64,000 bases of DNA from a marine bacterium B5-7. Lineage in GTDB: Bacteria; Pseudomonadota; Gammaproteobacteria; Arenicellales; CAJQKF01. The stretch is from contig BQJD01000006.1 in the NCBI GenBank assembly GCA_021604525.1, positions 62,001 through 126,000 on the forward strand, given 5' to 3'. Below are positions 10,162-19,294 of the stretch, one piece after another (the stretch's first letter is position 1; the number at the start of each line of letters is the position of its first letter). The notes below the pieces were generated by a model, which had not been told where the DNA came from, searched no databases, and saw only the letters and a program-made list of their open reading frames with translations. The translations under genes and the position numbers were made by a program.

Positions 10162-11541
10162 TCAAGTGACAGTCTGTGGCACGGAGTTGAAGCGGAGCCG
10201 GACAACAAGGCCAGGCTGGTTGTCATCCAGTTCAAGTGTTGCGCTATGGCGTTCGGCTATGGCTGCTACCAATGCCAGGCCCAAACCGGTGCCGGGAGTA
10301 GAACGGTTTCGGTTGAGGCGATGAAACGGTTCCAGGACGTCTTTCCGTTTTTCCAAAGGGATACCCGGGCCGTTGTCAGAAACGGTGACGATGGTCTCGC
10401 AGTTTTCGTCCCCGCTTACAACCAGCTTTATCTGGCTGCCTTGCGGACAATGGCGTAAAGCATTTTCAATCAGGTTTGCGAATAATTGTTTAAGCATCCG
10501 CTGATCACCCAGGATTGTGGATGATCCTTCATCGGATAAATCCATAACAAGATGATAGCCCGCGTCTTCGGCAACAGGAGCGTAAGCTTCTACTGTCTCC
10601 TCGATGATGTCTGCTGCTGAAATCACCTGAAAGGTGTCTGTACCTGTTTCCGAACGCAACTTGGAAATGCGCAGCGTGGCATCAAATATGTCTGCCAATC
10701 CAACGAGCTGCGACGCCGCAGTCTCCACTTTCTCACGGAGAAGATCATTGTCTGCCAGCATCCTCTGGATGTCCTGCAAGAGAATCGACGCTCTGTTCAA
10801 GGGTGAACGAAGGTCATGTGCGATAGCCTGCATCGTATACCGGTTCATTTGCATGGATTCGGACAGGCGATCGAGCTGCAGGTTCATCAGGGAGGACGCT
10901 CGCTCGATCTGCTCGCCGGATCCATCGAGCGGTATTCGTGCCGAAGAGTCACCTGCGGCAACAGCCTCAAGCGTTTGTACTATGCGTGCCAGTCGAAGTA
11001 GTGTCTTGCGGCTGGTCATGTAAGCCAGGACGATGCGAAGCAGGAATACAATGAGCGCGGCAACTCCAGTCGTGAAGACAATAATACGTAATACACGTTG
11101 AATGGGTGCGGTACTGCGACCTATGACAAGCGTAGCGCCTGATGCCAGACGGTTGCTTTCGACAAGATAGTCACCATAAGGCTCAGGTAGCAGCCCATGA
11201 AAGACCATGCGCATCCATCCCGCATGGGGTGGGGGCTGCTTCAGATTACCGGCCAGTTTCTTTCCGTTCGGGCCAAAAAGGGCAAAAATATGCGTGGAGG
11301 ATGTTTTTATTCGAGCATTCAGGAAACCTATATTGGCAATTGCATCCAGACCGTCACTGGATTCGATTTCCTTAAGCAACATGACCTCTTCCGTAATCAG
11401 ATTCTGCATTTCGCCAATCATGGCTTTCTGTACGATCTGATAGATCCCTGCTGTGACAAGCACCAGGACAACCAGGAAGACGGCTCCATGGATAAAGGCA
11501 TCGCGGAATGCCCTGCCGGAAGTGACGCCGCCGCTAAACAT
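10162..11541 (-). CDS. Membrane sensor histidine kinase
   Basis: 459 residues. Two membrane helices (about 17-37 and 150-174) flank a periplasmic sensor loop of about 110 residues containing many Met and a Pro-rich patch (KQPPPHAGW). A HAMP linker follows, then a HisKA dimerisation helix with phospho-acceptor His242 in AIAHDLRSPLN, and a HATPase domain (N box NLIENALRHCP, G1 DNGPGIP, G2 GTGLGLALV). The ATG overlaps the end of the response regulator gene by 8 bases, so the two are translated together. The downstream YfdX gene is the likely target or a partner. The signal sensed is unknown. Confidence 0.93.
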   Translation of the reverse strand: MFSGGVTSGRAFRDAFIHGAVFLVVLVLVTAGIYQIVQKAMIGEMQNLITEEVMLLKEIESSDGLDAIANIGFLNARIKTSSTHIFALFGPNGKKLAGNLKQPPPHAGWMRMVFHGLLPEPYGDYLVESNRLASGATLVIGRSTAPIQRVLRIIVFTTGVAALIVFLLRIVLAYMTSRKTLLRLARIVQTLEAVAAGDSSARIPLDGSGEQIERASSLMNLQLDRLSESMQMNRYTMQAIAHDLRSPLNRASILLQDIQRMLADNDLLREKVETAASQLVGLADIFDATLRISKLRSETGTDTFQVISAADIIEETVEAYAPVAEDAGYHLVMDLSDEGSSTILGDQRMLKQLFANLIENALRHCPQGSQIKLVVSGDENCETIVTVSDNGPGIPLEKRKDVLEPFHRLNRNRSTPGTGLGLALVAAIAERHSATLELDDNQPGLVVRLRFNSVPQTVT

Positions 11542-12205
11542 GCATGCTGTATCCGCTGTTGCGGCTGGTATGAATCAGCGGGGTATCAAACGGTTTGTCG
11601 ACCTTGGCTCTCAGGCGGCTGATGTGAGTTTCCACTACCGTTGTTTGCGGATCGAAGTTAAAATCCCATACCTGCTCCAAAAGCATGGTCCTGGTTACGA
11701 TCCGGCCGGCATTACGCATCAGGATCTCGAGTAGCGCGAACTCCCTGGCTTGAAGATCGATCGTTTTTCCGGCGCGTTTTGCTGTTCGCGCCAACAGGTC
11801 AAGCTCCAGATCATGAACGATGAGAACGGTGTTCTGCAGTGTGGCTGCCGGGCGGCGTGACAACGCCACAACCCGGGCCAGGAATTCAGAGAAATGGAAC
11901 GGCTTGACAAGATAATCGTCAGCACCTGCCATGAGGCCATCGACACGTTCGCCAATATCGGCCATCGCTGTCAGGAACAGGACCGGTGTTTTGTGGTCGG
12001 CCGCACGAAGGCCTTTCACTACGGAAAGACCATCCATCCCGGGCATCATGCGGTCGAGGACGATCACATCACATTTATTGTAAAGGCAATATGCAAAGGC
12101 ATCCCGACCATCGGCGAAACACTCGACTGAATAACCGTTTTCGACCAATCCCTTTTTCAGGAAATCACTGGTCGTTAAATCGTCTTCGGCAATAATGATT
12201 TTCAT
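11534..12205 (-). CDS. OmpR/PhoB-type response regulator
   Basis: 223 residues from ATG 12205; the frame is open to 12274, but the receiver domain starts exactly at MKIIIAEDD. The acidic pair is DD8-9, the phospho-acceptor is Asp51 in VIVLDRMMPG, and the switch Thr and Lys are in LFLTAMAD and YLVKPFHF. The C-terminal winged helix has the usual LTAREF-like QAREFALLEILMRN and VETHISRLRAKVD. It is the first gene of the regulator-kinase-yfdX group. The divergent DUF202 gene begins 232 bases away and may share the control region. Confidence 0.94.
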   Translation of the reverse strand: MKIIIAEDDLTTSDFLKKGLVENGYSVECFADGRDAFAYCLYNKCDVIVLDRMMPGMDGLSVVKGLRAADHKTPVLFLTAMADIGERVDGLMAGADDYLVKPFHFSEFLARVVALSRRPAATLQNTVLIVHDLELDLLARTAKRAGKTIDLQAREFALLEILMRNAGRIVTRTMLLEQVWDFNFDPQTTVVETHISRLRAKVDKPFDTPLIHTSRNSGYSMHV

Positions 12206-12436
12206 GTTGATATATTTCTTGTCCCGTCGCGTCCCAAGCTGGGTCCAGTCATCAAGATTGACAACAGGTTTCACATAAATGTTAATGATCTGGCAACATC
12301 GGTAAATCGCTTTTCAATCTGATTCGATATGATACCGATGGCCACAGCTTCTCCATTAATACCTTGTTTGCCGAATTGATGTTGTTGGGGTACAGATCAA
12401 GGCTACTATTCAAGATTACTATTTATAGAGGTTTTA

Positions 12437-12757
12437 ATGATCAAAAATTATACTGATCATGCTGCGAACGAACGCACATTTCTTGCCTGGGTCAGGACTG
12501 CGATTGCCGTAGTAGGTTTTGGAATGGCTGCAGCAAGCCTCAGCCGTACCGAAACCGATGTCTGGTCAGGAGTTCTGTTGCTGGTTACCGCAATTATTGT
12601 AATTATCGTTGCTTACGTCAGGATGCGGTGGCTGCGGGCTCGTATCATCAGCGATGAAGAACTGGACGATAGTTCACTCGCTCATGATGCACTGATGGTT
12701 CTCCTGATTATCGCGCTGATTGCCATGCTGACAATGTTCAGCCTGCATGTGACCTGA
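12437..12757 (+). CDS. DUF202 / YidH-like small membrane protein
   Basis: 106 residues with the DUF202 opening (NERTFLAWVRTAIAVVGFGMA) and three membrane helices (about 22-40, 45-65 and 84-104). GAGG lies 7 bases before the ATG. Function is not established; similar domains occur in YidH/YidG and in vacuolar transporter chaperones. It diverges from the two-component genes. Confidence 0.85.
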   Translation: MIKNYTDHAANERTFLAWVRTAIAVVGFGMAAASLSRTETDVWSGVLLLVTAIIVIIVAYVRMRWLRARIISDEELDDSSLAHDALMVLLIIALIAMLTMFSLHVT

Positions 12758-13166
12758 TTGTTACCATCTCCATCATATTGATTATCTTCTAAATGACTGT
12801 TGTAGCGGTCATATAAGATTATGTGACTCCTAAAACGGTCATTTTGCATAAGCAGGTCAATCCGCGAGGGAAATAGTTCATTTGCATTATCTCAAAGCGT
12901 CCTGCATGCCAGTTTGATGATTTTGCTGATCCAGCATCCCAAACGTCCAGCATATGCCATTGGCTGATGTCTCAAGCCAGGCTCATATTGTCGCTTGCTG
13001 GCGACTTGTTGGAACTCGACATAAACTGTAAATCATCCAAAGATCGTATAGGTCAGGGAGACATGACTGGCGATGCTGAGTGAATGTATCGTACCTCGCC
13101 GAAAGTCTCCGCTTTGACTATAGAATGAACGTTGGGCGATTAACTTCATGTTGAAGGAATTCGAAT
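12758..13166. other. Intergenic region without a recognisable gene
   Basis: About 400 A+T-rich bases between the DUF202 gene and pcaD. CGGTCAT occurs at 12816 and a related CGGTCATTTT at 12835. I see no ORF with a ribosome site and no RNA gene. It presumably carries the promoter of the pca group. Confidence 0.5.
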
Positions 13167-13961
13167 ATGCAGTTTATAAAATTGGGCGATCAGGTGATGC
13201 ACTACCGCATGCGCGGGGAAGGCGCACAAACGACCCTGGTGTTTGCAAACTCCCTTGGAACCGATTTGAGATTGTGGGATCGGTTGGCACCCGCCTTCGA
13301 TGGCAATTTTTGTGTGTTGTGCTATGACAAGCGTGGTCATGGGTTATCGTCGGCGCCACCGCCGCCCTATAGCCTGGCCGATCATCGGGACGATCTGATT
13401 AATCTGCTGGACGCACTCGGGATAGCCGACATAGTGCTTTGCGGCGACTCGGTCGGCGGATTGATCGTGCAGGCGATAGCAGAACGCCAGCCAGACAGGG
13501 TAAAGGCGCTCGTCCTTTGCGACACGGCCGCCCGTATCGGTGATGAGGCCACCTGGAACAGTCGCATTGAAGCAGCGAGAAACGGCGGCGTCGAAGCCCT
13601 GGCCGATGCCACCATGGAGCGCTGGTTCAGTGAGGCGTTCCGTCGCCGCAATACGGATGAAATCCAGATTTGGCGTAATATGCTGGTACGAACCCCGCTT
13701 GACGGCTTCATCGGTACCATGATGGCGCTTCGCGATGCCGATCAAACGGCTGCAACGGGGGCATTCGATTTGCCCGCGCTGGTGGTGGTCGGCAGTGAAG
13801 ATGGCTCGACGCCGCCAGCAGTGGTGCGGGAGTTGGCCAACTTGATCGATAATTCAGAATTCCACGTGATAGCCGAAGCCGGTCATTTGCCCTGTGTCGA
13901 TCAACCCGGGAAACTTCAGGAAGTGATGACCGGTTTTTTTCGCAAACACCAACTGATGTAA
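13167..13961 (+). CDS. pcaD: 3-oxoadipate enol-lactonase (alpha/beta hydrolase)
   Basis: 264 residues, the usual PcaD length. The alpha/beta-hydrolase core shows the oxyanion segment FANSLGTDLRLWD, the family motif YDKRGHGLS, the nucleophile Ser in GDSVGG and the catalytic His in EAGHLPCVDQP. PcaD opens the enol-lactone of 3-oxoadipate in protocatechuate/catechol degradation. AAGGA precedes ATG 13167. The gene is followed by pcaF and a dehydrogenase on the same strand. Upstream pca genes (pcaGH, pcaB, pcaC) and pcaIJ are not in the window, so the substrate range could differ. Confidence 0.88.
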   Translation: MQFIKLGDQVMHYRMRGEGAQTTLVFANSLGTDLRLWDRLAPAFDGNFCVLCYDKRGHGLSSAPPPPYSLADHRDDLINLLDALGIADIVLCGDSVGGLIVQAIAERQPDRVKALVLCDTAARIGDEATWNSRIEAARNGGVEALADATMERWFSEAFRRRNTDEIQIWRNMLVRTPLDGFIGTMMALRDADQTAATGAFDLPALVVVGSEDGSTPPAVVRELANLIDNSEFHVIAEAGHLPCVDQPGKLQEVMTGFFRKHQLM

Positions 13962-14048
13962 TGCGGGGACAGGCCAGGTTACCTGTAGCGAGTTGTAAAT
14001 CCGCTGCCCTGGCTGTCGATAAACCCCATAGTTAAGGAGTATGAATCC

Positions 14049-15254
14049 ATGTCGGAAGCGTTTATCTGCGACTACATACGAACCCCGATAGGACGCTTCG
14101 CCGGTGCCCTGTCATCGGTACGCGCCGATGACCTCGGTGCGGTGCCGTTACGCGCCTTGATGGAGCGTCACATGAGTCTCGACTGGGGTGCAGTCGATGA
14201 TCTGTACTACGGCTGCGCAAATCAAGCGGGAGAAGACAACCGCAATGTCGGTCGCATGTCGGCACTGCTTGCCGGTCTGCCGGTCAGCCTGCCGGCAGCC
14301 ACCATCAATCGCCTGTGCGGATCGGGGATGGATGCGATCTTGACTGCTGCGCGGGCGATTCGTGCCGGTGAGGCGAATCTGATGATCGCCGGCGGAGTTG
14401 AAAGCATGTCGCGGGCGCCGTTCGTCATGCCCAAGGCGGCTGCCGCGTTTTCGCGTAATGCCGAGATTTACGACACCACCATCGGCTGGCGTTTCATCAA
14501 TCCGGTGATGCGTGCGCAGTACGGTGTCGATTCCATGCCCGAAACGGCCGAGAACGTGGCCGAGCAGTTTTCCATATCCCGTGCCGACCAGGATGCATTT
14601 GCCGCACGCTCCCAGGAACGCGCGGTCGCCGCACAACAAAATGGTCGATTGGCTGAAGAGATAGCACAGGTCGTTATTCCACAACGCAAGGGTGACCCGG
14701 TCATCGTCGAAACCGACGAGCATCCCCGCGCCGGCACAACGGTCGATAAACTCGCAAAACTGGCGACACCGTTTCGCGACGGCGGCACGGTAACTGCCGG
14801 CAATGCCAGCGGTGTCAACGACGGTGCGGCGGCTCTGCTGATTGCATCCGCGTCCGCGGTCGAACGCTATAGCCTGAAACCCCTGGCACGTGTGATGGGT
14901 GGTGCCACCGCTGGCATCGAACCGCGCATCATGGGCTTCGGACCCGCACCCGCAACCCGTAAATTGGTGGAGCGTTTGAACATGTCGATAAACGACTTCG
15001 ACGTAATAGAACTGAACGAGGCGTTCGCGAGCCAATCTCTGGCAGTGTTACGCGATCTTGCCCTGGCGGACGATGCCGAGCAGGTTAATCCTAACGGCGG
15101 CGCCATTGCACTTGGCCATCCACTAGGTATGTCCGGTGCCCGACTTACCGGTACCGCGGCGCTGGAATTGACGCTGACGGGTGGTCGTTATGCCCTTGCT
15201 ACCATGTGTATCGGCGTCGGTCAGGGTATAGCCATCGCCCTTGAGAAAGTTTGA
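14049..15254 (+). CDS. pcaF: 3-oxoadipyl-CoA thiolase (acetyl-CoA acyltransferase)
   Basis: 401 residues, the size of the PcaF/PaaJ thiolases. The start EAFICDYIRTPIGRFAGALS is typical of this branch. The active-site nucleophile is in INRLCGSGMDA, the His in ALGHPLGMSGAR and the second Cys in ATMCIGVGQG. It cleaves 3-oxoadipyl-CoA to succinyl-CoA and acetyl-CoA. TAAGGAG lies upstream of ATG 14049. The neighbouring pcaD supports the beta-ketoadipate assignment over a general beta-oxidation thiolase, which would usually sit beside a fadB-like gene. Confidence 0.9.
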   Translation: MSEAFICDYIRTPIGRFAGALSSVRADDLGAVPLRALMERHMSLDWGAVDDLYYGCANQAGEDNRNVGRMSALLAGLPVSLPAATINRLCGSGMDAILTAARAIRAGEANLMIAGGVESMSRAPFVMPKAAAAFSRNAEIYDTTIGWRFINPVMRAQYGVDSMPETAENVAEQFSISRADQDAFAARSQERAVAAQQNGRLAEEIAQVVIPQRKGDPVIVETDEHPRAGTTVDKLAKLATPFRDGGTVTAGNASGVNDGAAALLIASASAVERYSLKPLARVMGGATAGIEPRIMGFGPAPATRKLVERLNMSINDFDVIELNEAFASQSLAVLRDLALADDAEQVNPNGGAIALGHPLGMSGARLTGTAALELTLTGGRYALATMCIGVGQGIAIALEKV

Positions 15255-15263
15255 GTTCTGTCC

Positions 15264-16064
15264 ATGGCTGTTATCGGTGTATTTGGACTGGGTGAAGCAG
15301 GTAGCCGGATCAGTGCAGATCTCGCCCACAAAGGTGTTACGGTATTCGGATACGATCCGGCGCCAGTTGATGACCCAGCCGGTGTAACACGGGTGGCGCA
15401 GGCGGTCGATGCGGTGACAAATGCCGACTTCGTTCTGGGAATCACCTCGGCTGCTGACGCGACCGTTGCCCTTGAACAGGCAGTGTTGAAAATTCCGGCC
15501 GGGGCAATCTACGCCGATTTTTCAACCGCTGCACCGACTCTTAAAAAAAGCCTTGCCACAACCGCACTTTCTCACGGTATTGAATTTGTCGATGTCGCAC
15601 TGATGGCGCCAGTACCGGGCAAAGGTATCACCACGCCGGTTGGAATATCCGGTAGCGGCTGCAAACAATTTGCCCAGGTATTCGCGGCATTCGGTATGCC
15701 GGTGGAAGTCATCAGCGATCAGGCCGGCGATGCAGCGCTTCGCAAGCTGCTTCGAAGTGTCATGATGAAAGGTCTCGCAGCCCTGCTGATCGAAGCCATG
15801 CGCGCCGGTAACGCGGCTGGTGTTGGCGACTGGTTATGGCGCAATATGGTCGACCAATTGAGCGTTGCCGACAGCCCGTTGCTGTCGCGACTGGTGTCCG
15901 GCACCAAGGATCACGCACGACGCCGGCTGCACGAAATGGAAGCCGCAGAGGAATTGCTAGGCGATCTCGGTATCGATCCGGTAATGACGCGCTCAACGGT
16001 TGAGTCATTAAGACGCATGCTTCATGAAGACTTGCCCGAGGTGCCAGATCAACCGGTTGGTTGA
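15264..16064 (+). CDS. NAD(P)-dependent 6-phosphogluconate/3-hydroxyisobutyrate dehydrogenase-like protein (DUF1932 C-terminus)
   Basis: 266 residues. A Rossmann domain opens with VIGVFGLGEAGSRIS, and YADFSTAAPTLKK follows the cofactor site. VALMAPVPGKG replaces the usual substrate loop of beta-hydroxyacid dehydrogenases. The helical C-terminal domain (about 180-255) fits DUF1932. The start lies 9 bases after pcaF, so the two are one transcript. Proteins of this type occur in aromatic-acid catabolic clusters, but the substrate cannot be read from the sequence. Confidence 0.8.
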   Translation: MAVIGVFGLGEAGSRISADLAHKGVTVFGYDPAPVDDPAGVTRVAQAVDAVTNADFVLGITSAADATVALEQAVLKIPAGAIYADFSTAAPTLKKSLATTALSHGIEFVDVALMAPVPGKGITTPVGISGSGCKQFAQVFAAFGMPVEVISDQAGDAALRKLLRSVMMKGLAALLIEAMRAGNAAGVGDWLWRNMVDQLSVADSPLLSRLVSGTKDHARRRLHEMEAAEELLGDLGIDPVMTRSTVESLRRMLHEDLPEVPDQPVG

Positions 16065-16236
16065 ATCGCACCTGTGCAGGGGTTTGCTTCTGTTGGAAAT
16101 TCCATCAACCGGATTTAAAGTTTGGACTAGGTGACTGGCTGGTTGTATGAGCGATTATCCTGTCGGAAACTTTATAAATGCGAACATTGTTCACCCGATA
16201 TTTCTGACTGTATGTATAACGATGGCGGAGCCATGA

Positions 16237-18474
16237 ATGCGAAATATATTTAAGCGTAAACAAGATAAAAAGTTGCATCTGTGCATCATTTGTGGACGTG
16301 ACAATAGATATAACTACATTCGTCATACAGTCGAATATGCTTTACCTGTCTTCGACACCATCCATATCATGGATACAGGCAGTACCGATAGAACACATGA
16401 ATTATCGTCGATATCACCAGATATAAATTATTTTGGCTGGGACCGGTGGGAGTATGGTTGGGGTGACGCTTATGATCGTGTCCGTCAGGATGTGCCAAAA
16501 GGGGACTGGTTTTTGTATCTGGATTCGGACGAGATGCCATCAAAATACCTGTTGGATCATATTTCAGATTCCGTGTCCAGGATCGATTCCGAGGGTTATG
16601 GTCAAGCACGTATCCCGAACGTGCTTCATATGGATGGCATCAGGACAGGCGATCCGGCTGATCGCTTGCCGCGTACCCCCGAGGAATTTAAACAAAAGCA
16701 TTGCTGGACGAAATCCATAATTTGCAAGAACGGACCTTGGCTGCAAGTTAGAAATAACGGTATGCATGCCGGCTATCATAATGTTGAACAGGCGTGTATT
16801 TTTTTGCCACTGTATTACTGTCATCACAAGTACACATCACAAGTACACGCCTCGATTTCCATTTGTTCGTTTCTACTTCCTGAATCCTACAGCATTCCCG
16901 TGGATCGTGAAGAAAACCGTGCGTTACGAAGACTGGCTGAACGATTTAAGATAAGTAATACGAACCATCTGGTTGATTTGCTGCAGAATAATCCACCTAA
17001 AGAGTTTATTGAGGTGATCCAGGGTTGGCGGGAAAGCGATCTTGGCACATGCCGACATTGGTATGACTGGTACAAACAGGATTTTGCCGTTGGCGACCAT
17101 GCATTACGTTTGTGTGATGAAGAATGCTGTAGCTATGAATACAGTCGTTACTCTTGTGTCGAGCTTAAGGCAGGTTCTATACCCCGATTGATGGATGATT
17201 GGAAATTGAAGTCTGACAACGGTCACTACTTCTTCAGATCTGATAAAAAGTCACAAACCATGGAGTGTAATGAAACGGCCGCTGCGATAATGGCGTTAGT
17301 CGACGGTGAACGAAGTATCGCTGACATTGTTTATAACTTCTCTGACTCCTTTGCCGACTCATTAGACAAGATAGGCGATGATACAAAAAGTGTTGTGCGT
17401 GATTTGTCCCGTCAAGGTGTTATTGCGGTTCAGACACCGGAGTCGGCAATTAACCCAGCTGTGGCAACAGAGATAAACCGGGCGGTTGCCAATGAGCTCA
17501 AGTACTGGCACGAACAAGGTGGATGGGATATCACAAATCTGCGTAACGAGACCAAAAGACGAAACTTGATCGAGGTTACATTCAACAACGGCCAAGTAGC
17601 CATCAACTGGAACGGTAGTGAATCTGGTCGCTGCAAAAATTTACAAGCATACTTTCAGCAAATAGCAATGGATGCGTCAGATATGGCAGTAACCTTTGCA
17701 TTAAATCCGCATGATTCGGTTCATGGAAATTCAGACTTCCCGGTACTGGGGTTTTCCAGACGTAGCAGAGGTCAGGAAACAGCAGTGTTGATTCCAGATA
17801 TTTACTTTATAAATGGCTATTCAACACTCCGAATGCGTGTCAGGGAAGCTGCGACTCGCATTCGCTGGCAAGACAAAATAGACTCGGCAATCTGGCGTGG
17901 ATCCCCAACAGGCCGTGCAAACAATGCAGAAAATTGGCAAGAAAATCTCCGGGTTCGCCTATGTCTTTATGCCCGCGAGAATCCTGAATGCATCGATGCG
18001 AAGTTAACTTCGTTTGCACAGTCTACTGTTGAGGCAAGTCAGTTGATGCAACATGCAAACATTAATGGTGATCGTGTGCCGGAACATAAACAAATGTTCT
18101 TTAAATATATATTGAATGTCGATGGAAACAGTTCGTCATGGGGTGGGACTTTTTGGAAGCTGCTTTCGAATTCTGTGATGGTGCATATCCTCGACGATCG
18201 CAGAGATTCGAATCCACAACACGACACATACGGCCTTATGCGATACAGCCAGTGGTATCACCATTGGCTTGAAAAAGATAAGCATTATCTGAGTTGCAAG
18301 GTACAGGATCTAGTCAGCACGCTTCAGTGGGCAAAGGAACATCAGTCAGAGTGCGAGACTATTGCGAAAGAGGCAACGGTGTTTGTCAATCAGTATTTGA
18401 CAGACGAAACTGGCAGAGCTTATTGCGCCGAATTGTTTCGTGCCATGACATCAATAAATTCGGGCAGGGTTTAA
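16237..18474 (+). CDS. Three-domain glycosyltransferase: GT2-like, PqqD-like, GT90/CAP10-like
   Basis: 745 residues. Residues 12-210 look like a GT-A domain: LCIICGRDNRYNYIRHTVEY, DTGSTDRT at 46-53 and the DxD-type YLDSDEM at 95-100. About residues 307-397 resemble a PqqD domain (a small winged-helix peptide-binding module): SIPRLMDDWKLK, ECNETAAAIMALVDGERS, VRDLSRQGVI. Residues about 470-735 match the CAP10/GT90 pattern: DKIDSAIWRGSPTG, PEHKQMFFKYILNVDGNSSS and HILDDRRDS. No membrane helix is visible, so it is probably cytoplasmic. It is more A+T rich than its pca neighbours and stands alone on its strand, suggesting transfer. A role in glycosylating a surface polymer or a peptide is inference. 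Confidence 0.75.
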   Translation: MRNIFKRKQDKKLHLCIICGRDNRYNYIRHTVEYALPVFDTIHIMDTGSTDRTHELSSISPDINYFGWDRWEYGWGDAYDRVRQDVPKGDWFLYLDSDEMPSKYLLDHISDSVSRIDSEGYGQARIPNVLHMDGIRTGDPADRLPRTPEEFKQKHCWTKSIICKNGPWLQVRNNGMHAGYHNVEQACIFLPLYYCHHKYTSQVHASISICSFLLPESYSIPVDREENRALRRLAERFKISNTNHLVDLLQNNPPKEFIEVIQGWRESDLGTCRHWYDWYKQDFAVGDHALRLCDEECCSYEYSRYSCVELKAGSIPRLMDDWKLKSDNGHYFFRSDKKSQTMECNETAAAIMALVDGERSIADIVYNFSDSFADSLDKIGDDTKSVVRDLSRQGVIAVQTPESAINPAVATEINRAVANELKYWHEQGGWDITNLRNETKRRNLIEVTFNNGQVAINWNGSESGRCKNLQAYFQQIAMDASDMAVTFALNPHDSVHGNSDFPVLGFSRRSRGQETAVLIPDIYFINGYSTLRMRVREAATRIRWQDKIDSAIWRGSPTGRANNAENWQENLRVRLCLYARENPECIDAKLTSFAQSTVEASQLMQHANINGDRVPEHKQMFFKYILNVDGNSSSWGGTFWKLLSNSVMVHILDDRRDSNPQHDTYGLMRYSQWYHHWLEKDKHYLSCKVQDLVSTLQWAKEHQSECETIAKEATVFVNQYLTDETGRAYCAELFRAMTSINSGRV

Positions 18475-18568
18475 TGGTTACCAGAACCTGGAGTTAATCG
18501 CGCGATGAGGTCATGCATTCGAAATTAACGGTCCATTATTTGAAATTGTCACACTGTGTGCTGTGTCT

Positions 18569-19270
18569 TTATCGCTTATTGTGAGTCCCTATCTTCATCA
18601 TCTGATTTCCACCGCGCTGAAACTCGTAATCGACGGTCACTATGTCAACTTCAAGGTTTTTCCTTTGCAGGGTTTCAATAATTCGTTGCAGATGTTCCGA
18701 TTCAACACCATCGAGGTCGAGCAACGGAAATATCCTGACCTCATTTGCTACCCTGCATAGCTCATGAACGGCTGCCAGGTGGAAGTCGAACGTCAGGTGG
18801 TGGCTATACAAAAACAGCAGATGCGAACATAACGCCAGGCTGAATTGTTGCTTGACAAACGGTAACTCGGGCAATGCCGCGTTGAGATAACGTCCGCACT
18901 CAAGTCCATTATTGAAATCCTTCAGGAACAGATTCATCGCACGCATTCGTTTGCTTTCGAGTTCATCTACAGATTTAATGCTGTTCCATACGAAATCGTT
19001 TGCATGATTGCGAACCTGAATCATGATGCCATCGCGAACGTCTTGTATGCGTCGTTCTATTCCGCGAGCGCTGAACTGATATAGCGGATCGATGGATATG
19101 ACCTTGCCGTCGCGCATGGTCAATTCGGCATTGAAGCTTGCCGGCCCGTCGCCGCAGCCGAGGATGGAACTGGCAAGATCGGATTCATCGAGCGCGAACA
19201 TCGCCCGGTATTCATCGAGATCGCGACCCCATGGAATGATATCGGCGAGACGGATAACGCGCTTGCTCAT
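18569..19270 (-). CDS. SAM-dependent methyltransferase-like protein of unknown substrate
   Basis: 233 residues from ATG 19270; a TTG at 19294 directly after the racemase stop is the alternative start. ILGCGDGPASFNAEL resembles the SAM-binding motif I, and a carboxylate strand follows at VISIDPLYQF. The middle has SLALCSHLLFLYSHH and then EVRIFPLLDLDG, as in class I methyltransferase cores, though the order is loose. The protein is cytoplasmic and has no signal peptide. It lies 24 bases downstream of the racemase gene and is probably co-transcribed. It ends about 95 bases from the convergent glycosyltransferase gene. Confidence 0.65.
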   Translation of the reverse strand: MSKRVIRLADIIPWGRDLDEYRAMFALDESDLASSILGCGDGPASFNAELTMRDGKVISIDPLYQFSARGIERRIQDVRDGIMIQVRNHANDFVWNSIKSVDELESKRMRAMNLFLKDFNNGLECGRYLNAALPELPFVKQQFSLALCSHLLFLYSHHLTFDFHLAAVHELCRVANEVRIFPLLDLDGVESEHLQRIIETLQRKNLEVDIVTVDYEFQRGGNQMMKIGTHNKR

Positions 19271-19294
19271 TGCAGTTGTACGATCAACACTCAA

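Noticed and set aside
14148-15035. A 295-codon open frame on the minus strand
   Set aside because: Antisense of pcaF, which has all its catalytic motifs.
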